Position numbers and translations under genes: made by a program | The notes under the pieces: generated by a model | What the model saw: the letters and a program-made list of their open reading frames with translations, nothing else | Told to the model about the DNA's origin: nothing | Database searches by the model: none | In this document: in pieces, positions 24,182 through 32,361 of the stretch | Position numbering within the stretch: the first letter of the stretch is position 1 | Layout of the letters: each line of letters begins with the position of its first letter | Assembly (NCBI GenBank): GCA_038229875.1 | Contig: JBBROA010000001.1 | Span: 62,001 to 126,000, forward strand | Source of the DNA: JALYUA01 sp038229875 | GTDB lineage: Bacteria; Acidobacteriota; Thermoanaerobaculia; UBA5066; Gp7-AA6 | Length of the DNA stretch: 64,000 nt | Direction of reading: 5' to 3'

Positions 24182-26014
24182 CTAGAGGACGGTCTCCCGG
24201 AGGACCTCTTCCAGTGTCGTCATGCCGTCGCGGATCTTCTGGAGCCCGGCCATCCGGAGGCTCACCATCCCCTCCTCGATCGCCTTGCGCTTCAATTCGA
24301 TCGACGAGGCTCCGGAGAGAATCATGTCGCGGATCTCGTCCGTGAAGCTCAGGACCTCGTAGAGTCCCGATCGCCCCTTGTACCCGCCGTTGTTGCAGCG
24401 CTCGCAGCCACGGCCCCGCTTGATCTTGAGGTTTTTCACCTCGTCGGGGGCAAAGCCCACCTGAATCAACATCTGCGGCGGCGTCTCGACCTCTTCGACG
24501 CAGTTCGTGCAGATGCGCCGCACGAGCCGCTGGGCGCAGATGGAGTTGATCGACGTGGCGACCAAGAACGGCTCGATCCCCATGTTCATCAGGCGGTTGA
24601 TGGTGGACGGGGCATCGTTCGTGTGGAGAGTCGAGAGCACGAGGTGCCCCGTCAGCGCGGCTTTGACCGCGATCTCGGCCGTTTCGAAGTCCCGGATCTC
24701 GCCAACCAGGATGATGTCCGGGTCCTGGCGCAGGAAGGAGCGCAGCGCGGACGCGAACGTCAGGCCGATCTGCTCCTTCATCTGCACCTGGTTGATGCCG
24801 GCGAGGTTGAATTCGATCGGGTCCTCGGCGGTCATGATGTTGACGGTCGGGTCGTTCAACGCGGCGATCGCGGAGTAGAGCGTGTTGGTCTTCCCGGACC
24901 CCGTCGGACCCGTGACGAGGACGATCCCGTAGGGGCGGTCGATCGCGTCCTTGAACCGGCGCAGCGGCTCCGGGTCGAAGCCGAGCATCGTCATGTCGAG
25001 CTGCAGCTTCGTTTTGTCGAGCAGCCGCATGACGACTTTTTCGCCGAACTGCGCGGGGACCGTCGAAACGCGCAGGTCGAGGTCGCGGGAGCGCTCCTCG
25101 ACGCGGAGGCGGATCTTGATTCGGCCGTCCTGCGGCAGCCGCTTCTCCGAGATGTCGAGCTTCGCCATGATCTTCAGGCGCGAGATGAGCGGGTCGCGCG
25201 TGCGCATCGGGAGCGCCATGATGTTGTGAAGGACGCCGTCGACGCGGAACCGCACGCGGAATTCCTTCTCGTACGGCTCGACGTGGATGTCGGAGGCGCC
25301 CGCTTTCAGGGCTTCGATCAGGATCAGGTTGGACACCTTGATGATTGGCGCGGACTCGGTCGACTTTGCGAGGTCGCTGAGGTCGATCTCCTGACCCTCG
25401 TCCTTGACCACGTCGACGTCGGCGCCCTCGTCGAGGCCCGTGATCTCGTCCATGTTGATCTCGCCGAGGCCGACTCCGGCCATGTCGTCGGCGGTCAATG
25501 CGGAGGTCTGCATGACATCGTCGAGATTTCCGCCAGTGGAGAACGCGCTCGAGCTCGGCTTGGCCTTTTCCTTCAGCACGACCGAACGCGGGGTGCCGTA
25601 GTGCTTCTCGATCGCCTTTCGGAGGGCGACCTCGGACGCGACGACGGGCTCGACGTTGTACCCCGTCATGAACTTGATGTCGTCCATGGCGAACACGTTC
25701 GTCGGGTCGCCCATCGCGATCGTCAGAGTCGCGCCAGTCTTGTTGACGGGCAGGACGCCGTACTTGCGCGCGACCTCGGCCGGAACGACCTTGATGACGT
25801 TCGGGTCGATCTCGAAGCTCGCGAGATCGATAGAAGGAACGCCGAACTGCTGAGACAGGGTCTCGGTGATCTGCGTTTCGGTGACCGCGCCCACGCGCAC
25901 GAGCGCTTCGCCGAGCTTGCCGCCCTCTTCCCTCTGGGACTTGAGCGCGGCTTCCAGCTGCTCCGCAGAGATCAGCTTCGCTTTGAGGAGGAGATCCCCG
26001 AGTTTGACTGCCAT
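24182..26014 (-). CDS. pilB: Type IV pilus assembly ATPase PilB
   Basis: The 610-residue protein has an N-terminal MshEN/T2SSE_N domain (residues 1-150: LGDLLLKAKLISAEQLEAAL, GKLGEALVRVGAVTE, FGVPSIDL). An acidic linker follows (about 160-215). The ATPase core has GPTGSGKTNTLYSA, MTAEDPIEFNLAGINQVQ, DPDIILVGEIRDFETAEIA and STLHTNDA. The zinc tetracysteine module is ICTNC ... GRGCERCNNGGYKGR. It drives pilus extension. It is first in the pilB-pilT-pilC-pilS-pilR order, with a 188-bp gap before pilT that holds GC-rich direct repeats (GGCCGAAACGAGC and GGCCGGAAACGAGC). Confidence 0.95.
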   Translation of the reverse strand: MAVKLGDLLLKAKLISAEQLEAALKSQREEGGKLGEALVRVGAVTETQITETLSQQFGVPSIDLASFEIDPNVIKVVPAEVARKYGVLPVNKTGATLTIAMGDPTNVFAMDDIKFMTGYNVEPVVASEVALRKAIEKHYGTPRSVVLKEKAKPSSSAFSTGGNLDDVMQTSALTADDMAGVGLGEINMDEITGLDEGADVDVVKDEGQEIDLSDLAKSTESAPIIKVSNLILIEALKAGASDIHVEPYEKEFRVRFRVDGVLHNIMALPMRTRDPLISRLKIMAKLDISEKRLPQDGRIKIRLRVEERSRDLDLRVSTVPAQFGEKVVMRLLDKTKLQLDMTMLGFDPEPLRRFKDAIDRPYGIVLVTGPTGSGKTNTLYSAIAALNDPTVNIMTAEDPIEFNLAGINQVQMKEQIGLTFASALRSFLRQDPDIILVGEIRDFETAEIAVKAALTGHLVLSTLHTNDAPSTINRLMNMGIEPFLVATSINSICAQRLVRRICTNCVEEVETPPQMLIQVGFAPDEVKNLKIKRGRGCERCNNGGYKGRSGLYEVLSFTDEIRDMILSGASSIELKRKAIEEGMVSLRMAGLQKIRDGMTTLEEVLRETVL

Positions 26015-26139
26015 GTGGTGAACCCGACGATCGTAAGTCCTTCAGCGTCAGGAGTCAAAGAGAGTTCTCCGACGCCGCTTGCCGTTTCCGGATTTTTTCG
26101 GGCGCGAATCCGGATCGAAAAACGCTCGCGAGCGCTCTC

Positions 26140-26844
26140 TTACCTTTCGATCGCGCGCAGCCGGCCGATCAGCGTCCCGACCTTCAGCTTCGAGCGGATC
26201 TGGACGGGGATACGGCGCTCGTCGTCGGTCAGCCACAGCACCAGGTTCTTCCCTTTCCCGATCAGGCTTCCGCCGGAGCTCTTCGGCTCGACGCGGATCG
26301 TGGAGAAGGTCCCGGCCGGGGTGACGAGGCGCTCGCGCCCCTGCACCTCGACCTTCAGCACGTGAGTCTCTCCCGAAAAGACCTGGAGCTCGGCCGGCGT
26401 TTCCTTATCCAGGGAAAGCGTCCGGAGAAAATAAACCGATGAGAGCGTATCGAGGGTCGCGTCCTTCAACGGGATCGACTTGCCCTCGTGGCGCGCCACG
26501 CCGGCCTCGTAGTCGAACTCCGTGAGCTCGTCGCGCACGCGCTTGCCCTCGACCGTGTGCTTCTCGAATCGCATCGAGCGAAAGGCCCGGGGGTCTACCC
26601 AGGAGACCATGTAGTCGCGCACGAGGAACAGCTTCGAGAGGAAATCGTTCGATACGGCGGAGAGCTCGAACTTCCACGCCGGGCGGCCGCCGAGCTCGGT
26701 TGCCTGCGCGGAGAGCGTCAGCTCGCCGCCGGCGACTCCCAGGATCGTCATCGCGTACCGGAGCGTCTCGCCGATGAAGGCCGGGGGCGGAGTCTTCTCC
26801 TGAGCAAAGGCAGGGGCGCGCGTCGCGAGGAGGAGCGCGCACAC
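26140..26844 (-). CDS. Periplasmic DUF3108 protein
   Basis: About 234 residues from GTG 26844, the only canonical start before an upstream stop. Translation from a CTG about 39 bases further up would add AFQALKRYRIL, giving the signal peptide a basic N-region it otherwise lacks. After cleavage near PAFAQ the mature part matches DUF3108: FIGETLRYAMTILGVAGGELTL, then YMVSWVDPRAFRSMRFEKHTV, then WLTDDERRIPVQIRSKLKVGTLIG. The family is beta-rich, periplasmic and of unknown function. It lies between pilus and LPS genes. Confidence 0.8.
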   Translation of the reverse strand: MCALLLATRAPAFAQEKTPPPAFIGETLRYAMTILGVAGGELTLSAQATELGGRPAWKFELSAVSNDFLSKLFLVRDYMVSWVDPRAFRSMRFEKHTVEGKRVRDELTEFDYEAGVARHEGKSIPLKDATLDTLSSVYFLRTLSLDKETPAELQVFSGETHVLKVEVQGRERLVTPAGTFSTIRVEPKSSGGSLIGKGKNLVLWLTDDERRIPVQIRSKLKVGTLIGRLRAIER

Positions 26845-26910
26845 CAGGATTCGATACCGCTTGAGTGCCTGAAAAGCCAGCCGAACCGCCTCTGTTCCGT
26901 CAGGGTGCCG

Positions 26911-27927
26911 TCAGCGTGTCGGGCACCGGGCCGCGCTCATCGCCATCGTCACGACGGCATCGATCTCGGACGCCTGATCGTAGCTCAACCACGCGCCGCC
27001 ATAGGGCCGATTCCGGGCCGGGATGTTGCGCCGCGACGAGGGGGAGAAGAGCGCGAGGGTCGGCGTCCCGAGCGCGTCCGCGAGGTGCACCGGCCCGGTG
27101 TCGCCTCCCACGAAGAGAGCGGCGCGGGCGGCCACGTGCGCGAGCCCGGCGAAGTCGAGCGGCGGCAATCGGGCGGCCTGCGGAAGCAGGCTCGCGAGCC
27201 GGCCGGCGCGGACCTCGTCGCCGGGCCCCCAGGAAATGACGGGAGAAATGCCGGCGCGGTCGAGGAGCCGGCGCGCGAGGCCGGCATACTCCTCCTCGCC
27301 CCAGGATTTCTCCGCCCGGCTCGCGCCCGGATGAATGAGCGCGAAGGGAGAGGGAAGAGACGAGACGAACCGGTCCGCCTCTTCCCGCGGGACCGCGAGC
27401 AGGTAGCGCGCGTCGGGCGCGCGTGCCGCGACCGGGATTCCGAGCGGCGCGAGCAGCGAGAGATTCTGGTCCACGACGTGCTCTACGGCCGGATCGAGCG
27501 AGACCGGACGATCGACGAGGATGGAGGACGTCCTCTCCCGGCGATCGCCTGCGGCGAGGCTCACGATCGGGGCGCCGGCGAGGCGCGCCACGAGCGCCGA
27601 CTTCCAGAGCCCCTGCGCGTCCACGACCGATTCCGCCGAAAATCCCCGCAGCGCGGCGCGAAGCCGCCGGATCTCCGTGCGGCTCTGAACGGAGAGGGGA
27701 GCGCGCCGCCACTTCTTCGTTTCAGCGGGGAAGACCGCCGAGATTCCGGGGTGCGGTTCGAGGAGTCCGGCGTAGGCGCGCTCGACGACCCATCCGACCG
27801 AGACGCCCGCCCGATGCGCGTTCTCGGCGAGCGGCAACGCGTGGATGATGTCTCCGAGGGCGGAGAGCCGGACGATCAGGATTCGGCGGGGCGGCGGCGG
27901 GGAGTCGGGCGTCGGGGAATCGGGCAT
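26911..27927 (-). CDS. Glycosyltransferase family 9 (heptosyltransferase-like)
   Basis: The 338-residue protein opens MPDSPTPDSPPPPRRILIVRLSA; the conserved fold begins at RRILIVRLSALGD. GT9 features are ALGDIIHALPLAENAHRAG, LIHPGASRAEKSWG and the donor-binding GGDTGPVHLADALGTPTLALF. This fits an ADP-heptose:LPS heptosyltransferase of the WaaC type, adding heptose to Kdo on the cytoplasmic face. Its N-terminal 12 codons lie inside a heptanucleotide array, so the repeat supplies the Pro/Asp/Ser leader. No ribosome site is visible upstream. Confidence 0.87.
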   Translation of the reverse strand: MPDSPTPDSPPPPRRILIVRLSALGDIIHALPLAENAHRAGVSVGWVVERAYAGLLEPHPGISAVFPAETKKWRRAPLSVQSRTEIRRLRAALRGFSAESVVDAQGLWKSALVARLAGAPIVSLAAGDRRERTSSILVDRPVSLDPAVEHVVDQNLSLLAPLGIPVAARAPDARYLLAVPREEADRFVSSLPSPFALIHPGASRAEKSWGEEEYAGLARRLLDRAGISPVISWGPGDEVRAGRLASLLPQAARLPPLDFAGLAHVAARAALFVGGDTGPVHLADALGTPTLALFSPSSRRNIPARNRPYGGAWLSYDQASEIDAVVTMAMSAARCPTR

Positions 27928-28019
27928 CGGGGCGCGGGAGCCGAGCGATCGACGGGAGCGAGACGACGGCGGTACTCCGCGGCCAACCAGAATCGCGAAC
28001 CGGGAATCGACGGGACCCG
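27901..28019 (-). repeat. Composite repeat left of hldE2 (copy 3 + heptamers)
   Basis: Heptamers at 27901-27935 (GGAGTCG, GGCGTCG, GGGAATC, GGGCATC, GGGGCGC) are followed by a 58-bp block (27932-27990). Read on the minus strand, the block matches copies at 14212 and 28556. A second heptamer set follows (AATCGCG, AACCGGG, AATCGAC, GGGACCC; 27991-28018). The same order, block then GAATC-type heptamers, occurs inverted on the other side of hldE2. Confidence 0.65.
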
Positions 28020-28553
28020 TCACGAGTCCTCGGCCGCGCGGATCCGATCGAGCAGAGCTGTCGTCGCGTGGTCCTTCGGATCGCCGACGACGACCGTCCT
28101 TCCCCCGTACGCGGCGACCACCTGCCGCTCGGGCACCGTTTCCGGCGTGTAGTCGGTCCCCTTCGCGTGAACTTCGGGACGAAGCGCCGCTATCAGGTCC
28201 GCTGGCGAGTCCTCGTCGAAGAGGATGACGGCGTCGACGGAACGGAGCGCGGCGACGATTTCCGTGCGCTCGTTCTCGGGGACGATCGGCCGTCCCGCGC
28301 CTTTTGTCCGGCGCACGGACGCATCCGAGTTGACGGCGACGACGAGCACGTCGCCTTCTTCCCGAGCCCCCTGCAGGTAGCGCACGTGTCCCGCGTGCAG
28401 GAGGTCGAAGGCGCCGTTTGCGAACACGATCCGCCGGCCCGCTTTCCGATGCGCGTCGATGCGCGCGGAAAGTTCCTCGCGGGACAGAATCGGAGCGGAG
28501 ACGATTCGGGACGGCCCCGAATCGATTCCCAGTTCCGGATTCCAACTTTTCAT
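28020..28553 (-). CDS. hldE2: D-beta-D-heptose 1-phosphate adenylyltransferase (RfaE2)
   Basis: The 177-residue cytidylyltransferase-fold enzyme has RRIVFANGAFDLLHAGHVRYL with the HAGH nucleotide motif, VLVVAVNSDASVRR and VPENERTEIVAALRSVD, matching the C-terminal domain of HldE. It adenylates heptose 1-phosphate to ADP-heptose. The kinase domain is a separate gene just upstream, 68 bp away. The first about 18 residues (MKSWNPELGIDSGPS...) come from a heptamer array and are not part of the fold. No other in-frame start exists before the conserved region. Confidence 0.92.
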   Translation of the reverse strand: MKSWNPELGIDSGPSRIVSAPILSREELSARIDAHRKAGRRIVFANGAFDLLHAGHVRYLQGAREEGDVLVVAVNSDASVRRTKGAGRPIVPENERTEIVAALRSVDAVILFDEDSPADLIAALRPEVHAKGTDYTPETVPERQVVAAYGGRTVVVGDPKDHATTALLDRIRAAEDS

Positions 28554-28614
28554 TTAGTGGACCGCGGAGTACCGCGACCGTCTCGCTTCCGCCGGTCGCT
28601 CGGCTCCCGCGTCT
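28507..28614 (+). repeat. Composite repeat right of hldE2 (copy 2 + heptamers)
   Basis: Heptamers CCGAATC, GATTCCC, AGTTCCG, GATTCCA and ACTTTTC (28517-28551) overlap the first codons of hldE2. The block AGTGGACCGCGGAGTACCGC through CGGCTCCCGCG follows (28556-28612). It is the mirror image of the element at 27932-28018, so hldE2 sits between inverted composite repeats of about 90-100 bp. Confidence 0.65.
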
Positions 28615-28621
28615 CCGTCCG

Positions 28622-29650
28622 TCATCCGAGGATCTCCCGGTCGCTCGCCATCGCCCGCGAGATCTCCTCCCGCGTCACGGTCGCGGTTCCCATCTTCATC
28701 ACAACCACGCCTCCGGCAAAATTCGCGAGCACGGCCGCCTCGAGCGGCGTCGCGCCTGCCGCGAGCGCCAGCGAGAAGGTCGCGAGGACCGTGTCGCCCG
28801 CGCCGGTGACGTCCGCGACCTGGTCGGTCCCGTGAACCGGAATGATCGAAGGAGACGCGTCACCCGCAAAGAGCGCCATCCCGCGCGAGCCGCGCGTCAC
28901 GAGAATCGTCCGGCACGCGATCGTCCGCCGCAGCGCCGCGCCCGCCCGCGCCAGGGTCTCCGCGGAATCCCCGAGCTCGAACCCGACGCATTCTTCGATC
29001 TCCTCCTCGTTCGGGGTGACGGCATCCACGTCCGAGTACTGCGAGAGGGCGTGCCGTGAGTCGACCAGGATCGGTGCGCCCGCCGCGAGCGCGGCTCGCA
29101 GGACGCCGACCGCCGCGGGCGAGATCGCCCCGTAGCCGTAGTCGGAAAGGATCGCCGCATCGGCCGTTGCGGCGAGAGCCGGAAGGCGGTCGAGGAGAGC
29201 CCGGGTTGCCGGCGAGCCCGGTGGGAGAAATCCTTCGCGGTCGTAGCGGACGATCTGCTGCTTGATCGCATGCGGGGCGCCGCCGAGGATCCTCGTCTTG
29301 GTAGGAGTCGTGTAACCGGCGGCCTCGAGGAGGCCCGCGGTGTCGATGCCGCGGTCTTCGAGGATCCGCTTGAGTGTCCGTCCCTCCTCGTCCTCTCCCA
29401 CCACCCCAACGGGGACAGGCACTCCGCCGAGAGCGCGCACATTCGCCGCGGTGTTGCCGGCGCCGCCCGGCAGGTTCTCCTCTTTCGAGAAACGCAGGAT
29501 GAGCACGGGGGCTTCGCGGCTGACCCGCTTCGGATGACCGTAGACGAAGCGGTCGAGGACGTAGTCTCCGGCGACCGCGAGGCGCCGTCCGGAGAATCCG
29601 GCGAGCACGCTCTCCAACCGCTCGCGGGACACGCGCGGAGTCACCGCCAC
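28622..29650 (-). CDS. hldE1: D-beta-D-heptose 7-phosphate kinase (RfaE1)
   Basis: The 342-residue PfkB-family kinase starts at GTG 29650. It shows GRRLAVAGDYVLDRFVYG, LPGGAGNTAANVRALGG, SDYGYGAISP, VTPNEEEIEE and the anion-hole/catalytic motif DVTGAGDTVLATFSLAL with the catalytic Asp. The length matches the N-terminal half of HldE. It phosphorylates heptose 7-phosphate on O-1 for ADP-heptose synthesis. Together with the separate adenylyltransferase and two GT9 genes it serves inner-core LPS. Confidence 0.93.
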   Translation of the reverse strand: MAVTPRVSRERLESVLAGFSGRRLAVAGDYVLDRFVYGHPKRVSREAPVLILRFSKEENLPGGAGNTAANVRALGGVPVPVGVVGEDEEGRTLKRILEDRGIDTAGLLEAAGYTTPTKTRILGGAPHAIKQQIVRYDREGFLPPGSPATRALLDRLPALAATADAAILSDYGYGAISPAAVGVLRAALAAGAPILVDSRHALSQYSDVDAVTPNEEEIEECVGFELGDSAETLARAGAALRRTIACRTILVTRGSRGMALFAGDASPSIIPVHGTDQVADVTGAGDTVLATFSLALAAGATPLEAAVLANFAGGVVVMKMGTATVTREEISRAMASDREILG

Positions 29651-29687
29651 GGCCGCTCGATTCGCAAAGTCTTCAATTCGCTAGGAT

Positions 29688-29693
29688 TATAAT
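29688..29693 (+). promoter_or_regulatory. Likely -10 box of the HNH gene
   Basis: A perfect TATAAT lies 22 bases before the HNH start codon, in a short AT-rich patch within otherwise GC-rich DNA. The -35 region is weak (best match TTCGCA at 29661-29666, spacing too long). AGGAGG precedes the ATG. Confidence 0.55.
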
Positions 29694-29714
29694 TACCGCG
29701 GTTCCAGGAGGCCC

Positions 29715-30296
29715 ATGCTCGACTCTCAGGTGCTGGTCTTGAATCGCGTTTTCCAGGCGGTGCAGGTCACCACCGTCCGGAAAGCGTTCTCCCTCTTCTA
29801 CAAGGGGCACGTGCGCGCGGTGCTGCCGGATTACAGCACCTGGGAATTCCACAACTGGTGCGACGTCCCCGTGCAGCCGCACGACGAGGTCGTCCTGACT
29901 CCCTCCTCGAGGATCCGGGTGCCGCGCGTCGTCGCGCTCAAGGATTTCGACCGGCTGCCGCGACAGGACGTGAAGTTTTCCCGCCACAACATCTACCTCC
30001 GCGACGGGAGCCGCTGCCAGTACTGCGGCCACAAGTTTCCTTCCGCGGAGCTCTCTCTCGATCACGTCGTTCCCCTCTCGCGCGGCGGGATGTCGAGCTG
30101 GGAGAACGTCGTCTGCGCCTGCCTCGCCTGCAACGTCCGGAAGGGAAACCGCACGCCGCACGAGGCCGGTATCAAGCTGATCCAGACGCCGCGCAAGCCC
30201 CGGTGGCACCCGGTCGGCCACTTCGGCGCGAGCAAGTTCCATCCCGCGTGGAGGAACTTTCTGGATGTGGCTTACTGGAACATGGAGCTGAAGTAG
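29715..30296 (+). CDS. HNH endonuclease family protein
   Basis: The 193-residue protein starts at ATG 29715 after CAGGAGG. The HNH domain (about 100-165) has two zinc knuckles (CQYCGHKF and CLACNVRKG) around the catalytic LSLDHVVPLSRGG and WENVVCAC, and RTPHEAGI follows as in the common HNH_5 type. The N-terminal about 80 residues (LNRVFQAVQVTTVRKAFSLF...HVRAVL) match stand-alone HNH proteins found widely in Acidobacteriota, Myxococcota and Cyanobacteria. The role is unknown. It interrupts the minus-strand LPS run in the opposite direction. Confidence 0.88.
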   Translation: MLDSQVLVLNRVFQAVQVTTVRKAFSLFYKGHVRAVLPDYSTWEFHNWCDVPVQPHDEVVLTPSSRIRVPRVVALKDFDRLPRQDVKFSRHNIYLRDGSRCQYCGHKFPSAELSLDHVVPLSRGGMSSWENVVCACLACNVRKGNRTPHEAGIKLIQTPRKPRWHPVGHFGASKFHPAWRNFLDVAYWNMELK

Positions 30297-30307
30297 CTCT
30301 CGGCGAG

Positions 30308-30402
30308 GCCGTGAGGCGTGAGAGGTAAGGTACGAAAAGAAATTCGGAGACCCCGGGGTTCACCCCTAACCCCTAACCCCTAACCCCTAACCCCTAACCC
30401 CT
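30308..30402. repeat. Facing 7-bp arrays; perfect CCCCTAA tandem repeat
   Basis: On the left GCCGTGA, GGCGTGA, GAGGTAA, GGTACGA (30308-30335). On the right five exact CCCCTAA units and a partial sixth (30363-30402), equal to GGGGTTA on the minus strand. The right array encodes the last residues and stop codon of waaF. The two arrays are G-rich on opposite strands and flank a 27-base centre with ACCCCGGGGT. Confidence 0.8.
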
Positions 30403-31369
30403 CCACGGCGCGGAGCACCGTTTCGGGAGGGATCAGCCGCAGGCACTCGTGCGCATACGGACACTCCTTCAGGAAACAGGGCGAGCAAAAGACGTAGCGG
30501 TCGAGCACGCGGGAGGGAGAGCCCGTCGGTCCGGTGCGTCCCGGATCCGTCGGTCCGAAGAGGGCGACGACCGGAGTTCCGACGGCGGCCGCAAGGTGCA
30601 TCGGCCCGGAATCGTTCGCGACGGCGACTCGAGCGCGGGCGAGAAGCGCCGCGAGCGCGAGAGGATCGAGGTCCGCGCCGAGCACCGGTACGGCGAATCC
30701 CGCGGCAAGGACCGCTTCCGCGGCAATCGCCTCTTCTCCCGGCCCGATCACGATTCCTGAGGCGGCGCCCGAATCGCGCAGGAGGGCGGCGAGGCGTCCC
30801 CAGTGGGCGGGCGGCCATCTCTTGGTCCAGGAGAACGCGGCGCCCGGCGCCATCAGGACGGCGCCCTCGCGCGGCAGACCGGCGGCGGAAAGCGCCGCGT
30901 CCGCGAGAGTGACGGCAGCTTCCGGCAGGGGAAGCCGGGGCGCGGAGAAATCGGGAGCGATCCCGGCGGCCTCGAGGAGCGAGTCGTAATCCCGCAGCTG
31001 GTGCGACGTCCCGGGCGGCGGCGCGAGCGCGCGCGTCAACAGTGCGCCGCGCGCGTCGGTCGCAAACCCGATCCTGTCCGGAATCGCGGCGAGAAAGGGC
31101 GCGAGCGCGGACCGGAAGGAATTCGGGAGAAGCCAGGCCGAAGCGAGCCGCCGCCGCCGCAGGGCAACCGCGTCCGCGAGGACGCTCGAACGTCGCTCGA
31201 GCACCTCCACCCCCGTCAGGGCGCCGAGAATCGCACCCGGGCCGCGCCTCGCGAGAGCGGTGACGCGCCCGCCGGGCTGCGCGGCCTGGAGCGCGCGCAC
31301 GAACGGGATCGCCATCACCGCGTCGCCGAGCCAGTTCGGCGCGACGATCAGGACGGACCCCGGAGTCAT
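30380..31369 (-). CDS. waaF: Lipopolysaccharide heptosyltransferase II
   Basis: The 329-residue GT9 enzyme starts at ATG 31369, overlapping lpxL (ATGA). It shows VLIVAPNWLGDAVMAIPFVRAL (the WaaF opening), LLPNSFRSALAPFLA, RIGFATDARGALLT, MAPGAAFSWTKRWP and VANDSGPMHLAAAVGTPVVALFGPTDP. C-terminal cysteines in FCSPCFLKECPYAHECL are typical of the WaaF-like group. It adds the second heptose to the LPS core from ADP-heptose. The last codons (GLGVRG, stop) are made entirely of GGGGTTA repeats. Confidence 0.92.
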   Translation of the reverse strand: MTPGSVLIVAPNWLGDAVMAIPFVRALQAAQPGGRVTALARRGPGAILGALTGVEVLERRSSVLADAVALRRRRLASAWLLPNSFRSALAPFLAAIPDRIGFATDARGALLTRALAPPPGTSHQLRDYDSLLEAAGIAPDFSAPRLPLPEAAVTLADAALSAAGLPREGAVLMAPGAAFSWTKRWPPAHWGRLAALLRDSGAASGIVIGPGEEAIAAEAVLAAGFAVPVLGADLDPLALAALLARARVAVANDSGPMHLAAAVGTPVVALFGPTDPGRTGPTGSPSRVLDRYVFCSPCFLKECPYAHECLRLIPPETVLRAVEGLGVRG

Positions 31370-32361
31370 CCGGCTTCGCCCTCGCCGGCCGGACGGGTGC
31401 GCCACCGGTTGTGGATCCACAGCCATGCCTCGGGCGCGCGGCGGACGGCGGCCTCGGTGATGGCCATGTAACGGGCCGTGGCGAGGCGGACGCGCTCCTC
31501 CCGCGTCGGCGCTGTTTCGAACTCGGACGCGAGGACGGGGGCCTGAAACTCGAGACGGTAACGTCCCGACCCGAGCGGCCATGCAAAGGCCGGCACGATC
31601 GCGGCGTCGGTCTTCATCTGGAGGAGAGCGAGGGAAGGAGACGTCGCGGCGAGCCTCCCGAAAAACGGGACGAAGACTCCCTCGCCGGGAAGGACGTTCT
31701 GGTCGATCAGGATGGCGACCGTGCGTCTTTCGCGCAGCGCCCGCAGGATTTCGCGCGCCGCCTCCTTCTTCCGGATGATCCGGTTTCCGAACCGGGTGCG
31801 TCGGCTCGCGAGCTCCCCTTCGAGCAGAGCGTTGTCGAGCGGGCGCGCGATAGAGGAAATCGGCTCGCCGAGCATCCCGGCACGCAGAGCGCCGAGCTCC
31901 CAGCTTCCGAAGTGCGCCGACAGGAGGAAGACGCCCTTGCCGCGCGCCCGCGCGGCTTCGAGGTGCTCGCGACCGTCAACGGCGATGCGCTCCTCGATCT
32001 CTTCCCGGGAAAACCTCAGCGAGTCGAGGAACTCGAGGAACACCGTCCCGAAGTTCTCGACACTCCGCCTTGCGAGAGAAGCGATCTCTCCGGCGGGCAG
32101 ATCCGGGAACGCGAACGACAGGTTCGCCTCGAGAATCCGCCGGCGGGACGGCGCGAGAGAGACGTAGAGGCGAGCGAGGCGGGCGCCGGCGCGCGAAGCG
32201 GTCTCGGGCCCGCGGCGGGAGAGCCACCGCGCCGCTGCCGCGAACACCGTGTGCTCGAGGCGGTCGCGCGCGGCCGACCGGCCGCGGCGTCGCGTCGCGA
32301 CCGGCGGCGGACTTTCGGAGGTCCCCCCGGGTGGAGGGGCGTCGCGCGGCGTCGAGCTCAC
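31366..32361 (-). CDS. lpxL: Lipid A acyltransferase, LpxL/HtrB family
   Basis: 331 residues from GTG 32361, which overlaps the lpxK stop (GTGA). After a Pro/Arg-rich N-terminus the LPLAT fold shows the H-x4-E active site in LLSAHFGSWELGALRAG, then DNALLEGELASRRTRFG, VAILIDQNVLPGEGVFVPFFG and WLWIHNRWRTRP at the end, the family's usual closing. It transfers a secondary acyl chain to Kdo-lipid A at the inner membrane. No hydrophobic anchor is obvious at the N-terminus apart from FAAAARWLS. Confidence 0.9.
   Translation of the reverse strand: MSSTPRDAPPPGGTSESPPPVATRRRGRSAARDRLEHTVFAAAARWLSRRGPETASRAGARLARLYVSLAPSRRRILEANLSFAFPDLPAGEIASLARRSVENFGTVFLEFLDSLRFSREEIEERIAVDGREHLEAARARGKGVFLLSAHFGSWELGALRAGMLGEPISSIARPLDNALLEGELASRRTRFGNRIIRKKEAAREILRALRERRTVAILIDQNVLPGEGVFVPFFGRLAATSPSLALLQMKTDAAIVPAFAWPLGSGRYRLEFQAPVLASEFETAPTREERVRLATARYMAITEAAVRRAPEAWLWIHNRWRTRPAGEGEAG

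Noticed and set aside
24083..26365. Long plus-strand open frame (760 codons) opposite pilB
   Set aside because: It is antisense to a complete, unmistakable PilB. Its product is Arg/Asp/His-rich with no fold, the usual mirror of GC-rich coding sequence.
30363..30402. Telomere-like end or contig terminus
   Set aside because: GGGGTTA resembles telomere repeats, but it is only about 40 bp and lies inside a contiguous gene run with both flanks coding.
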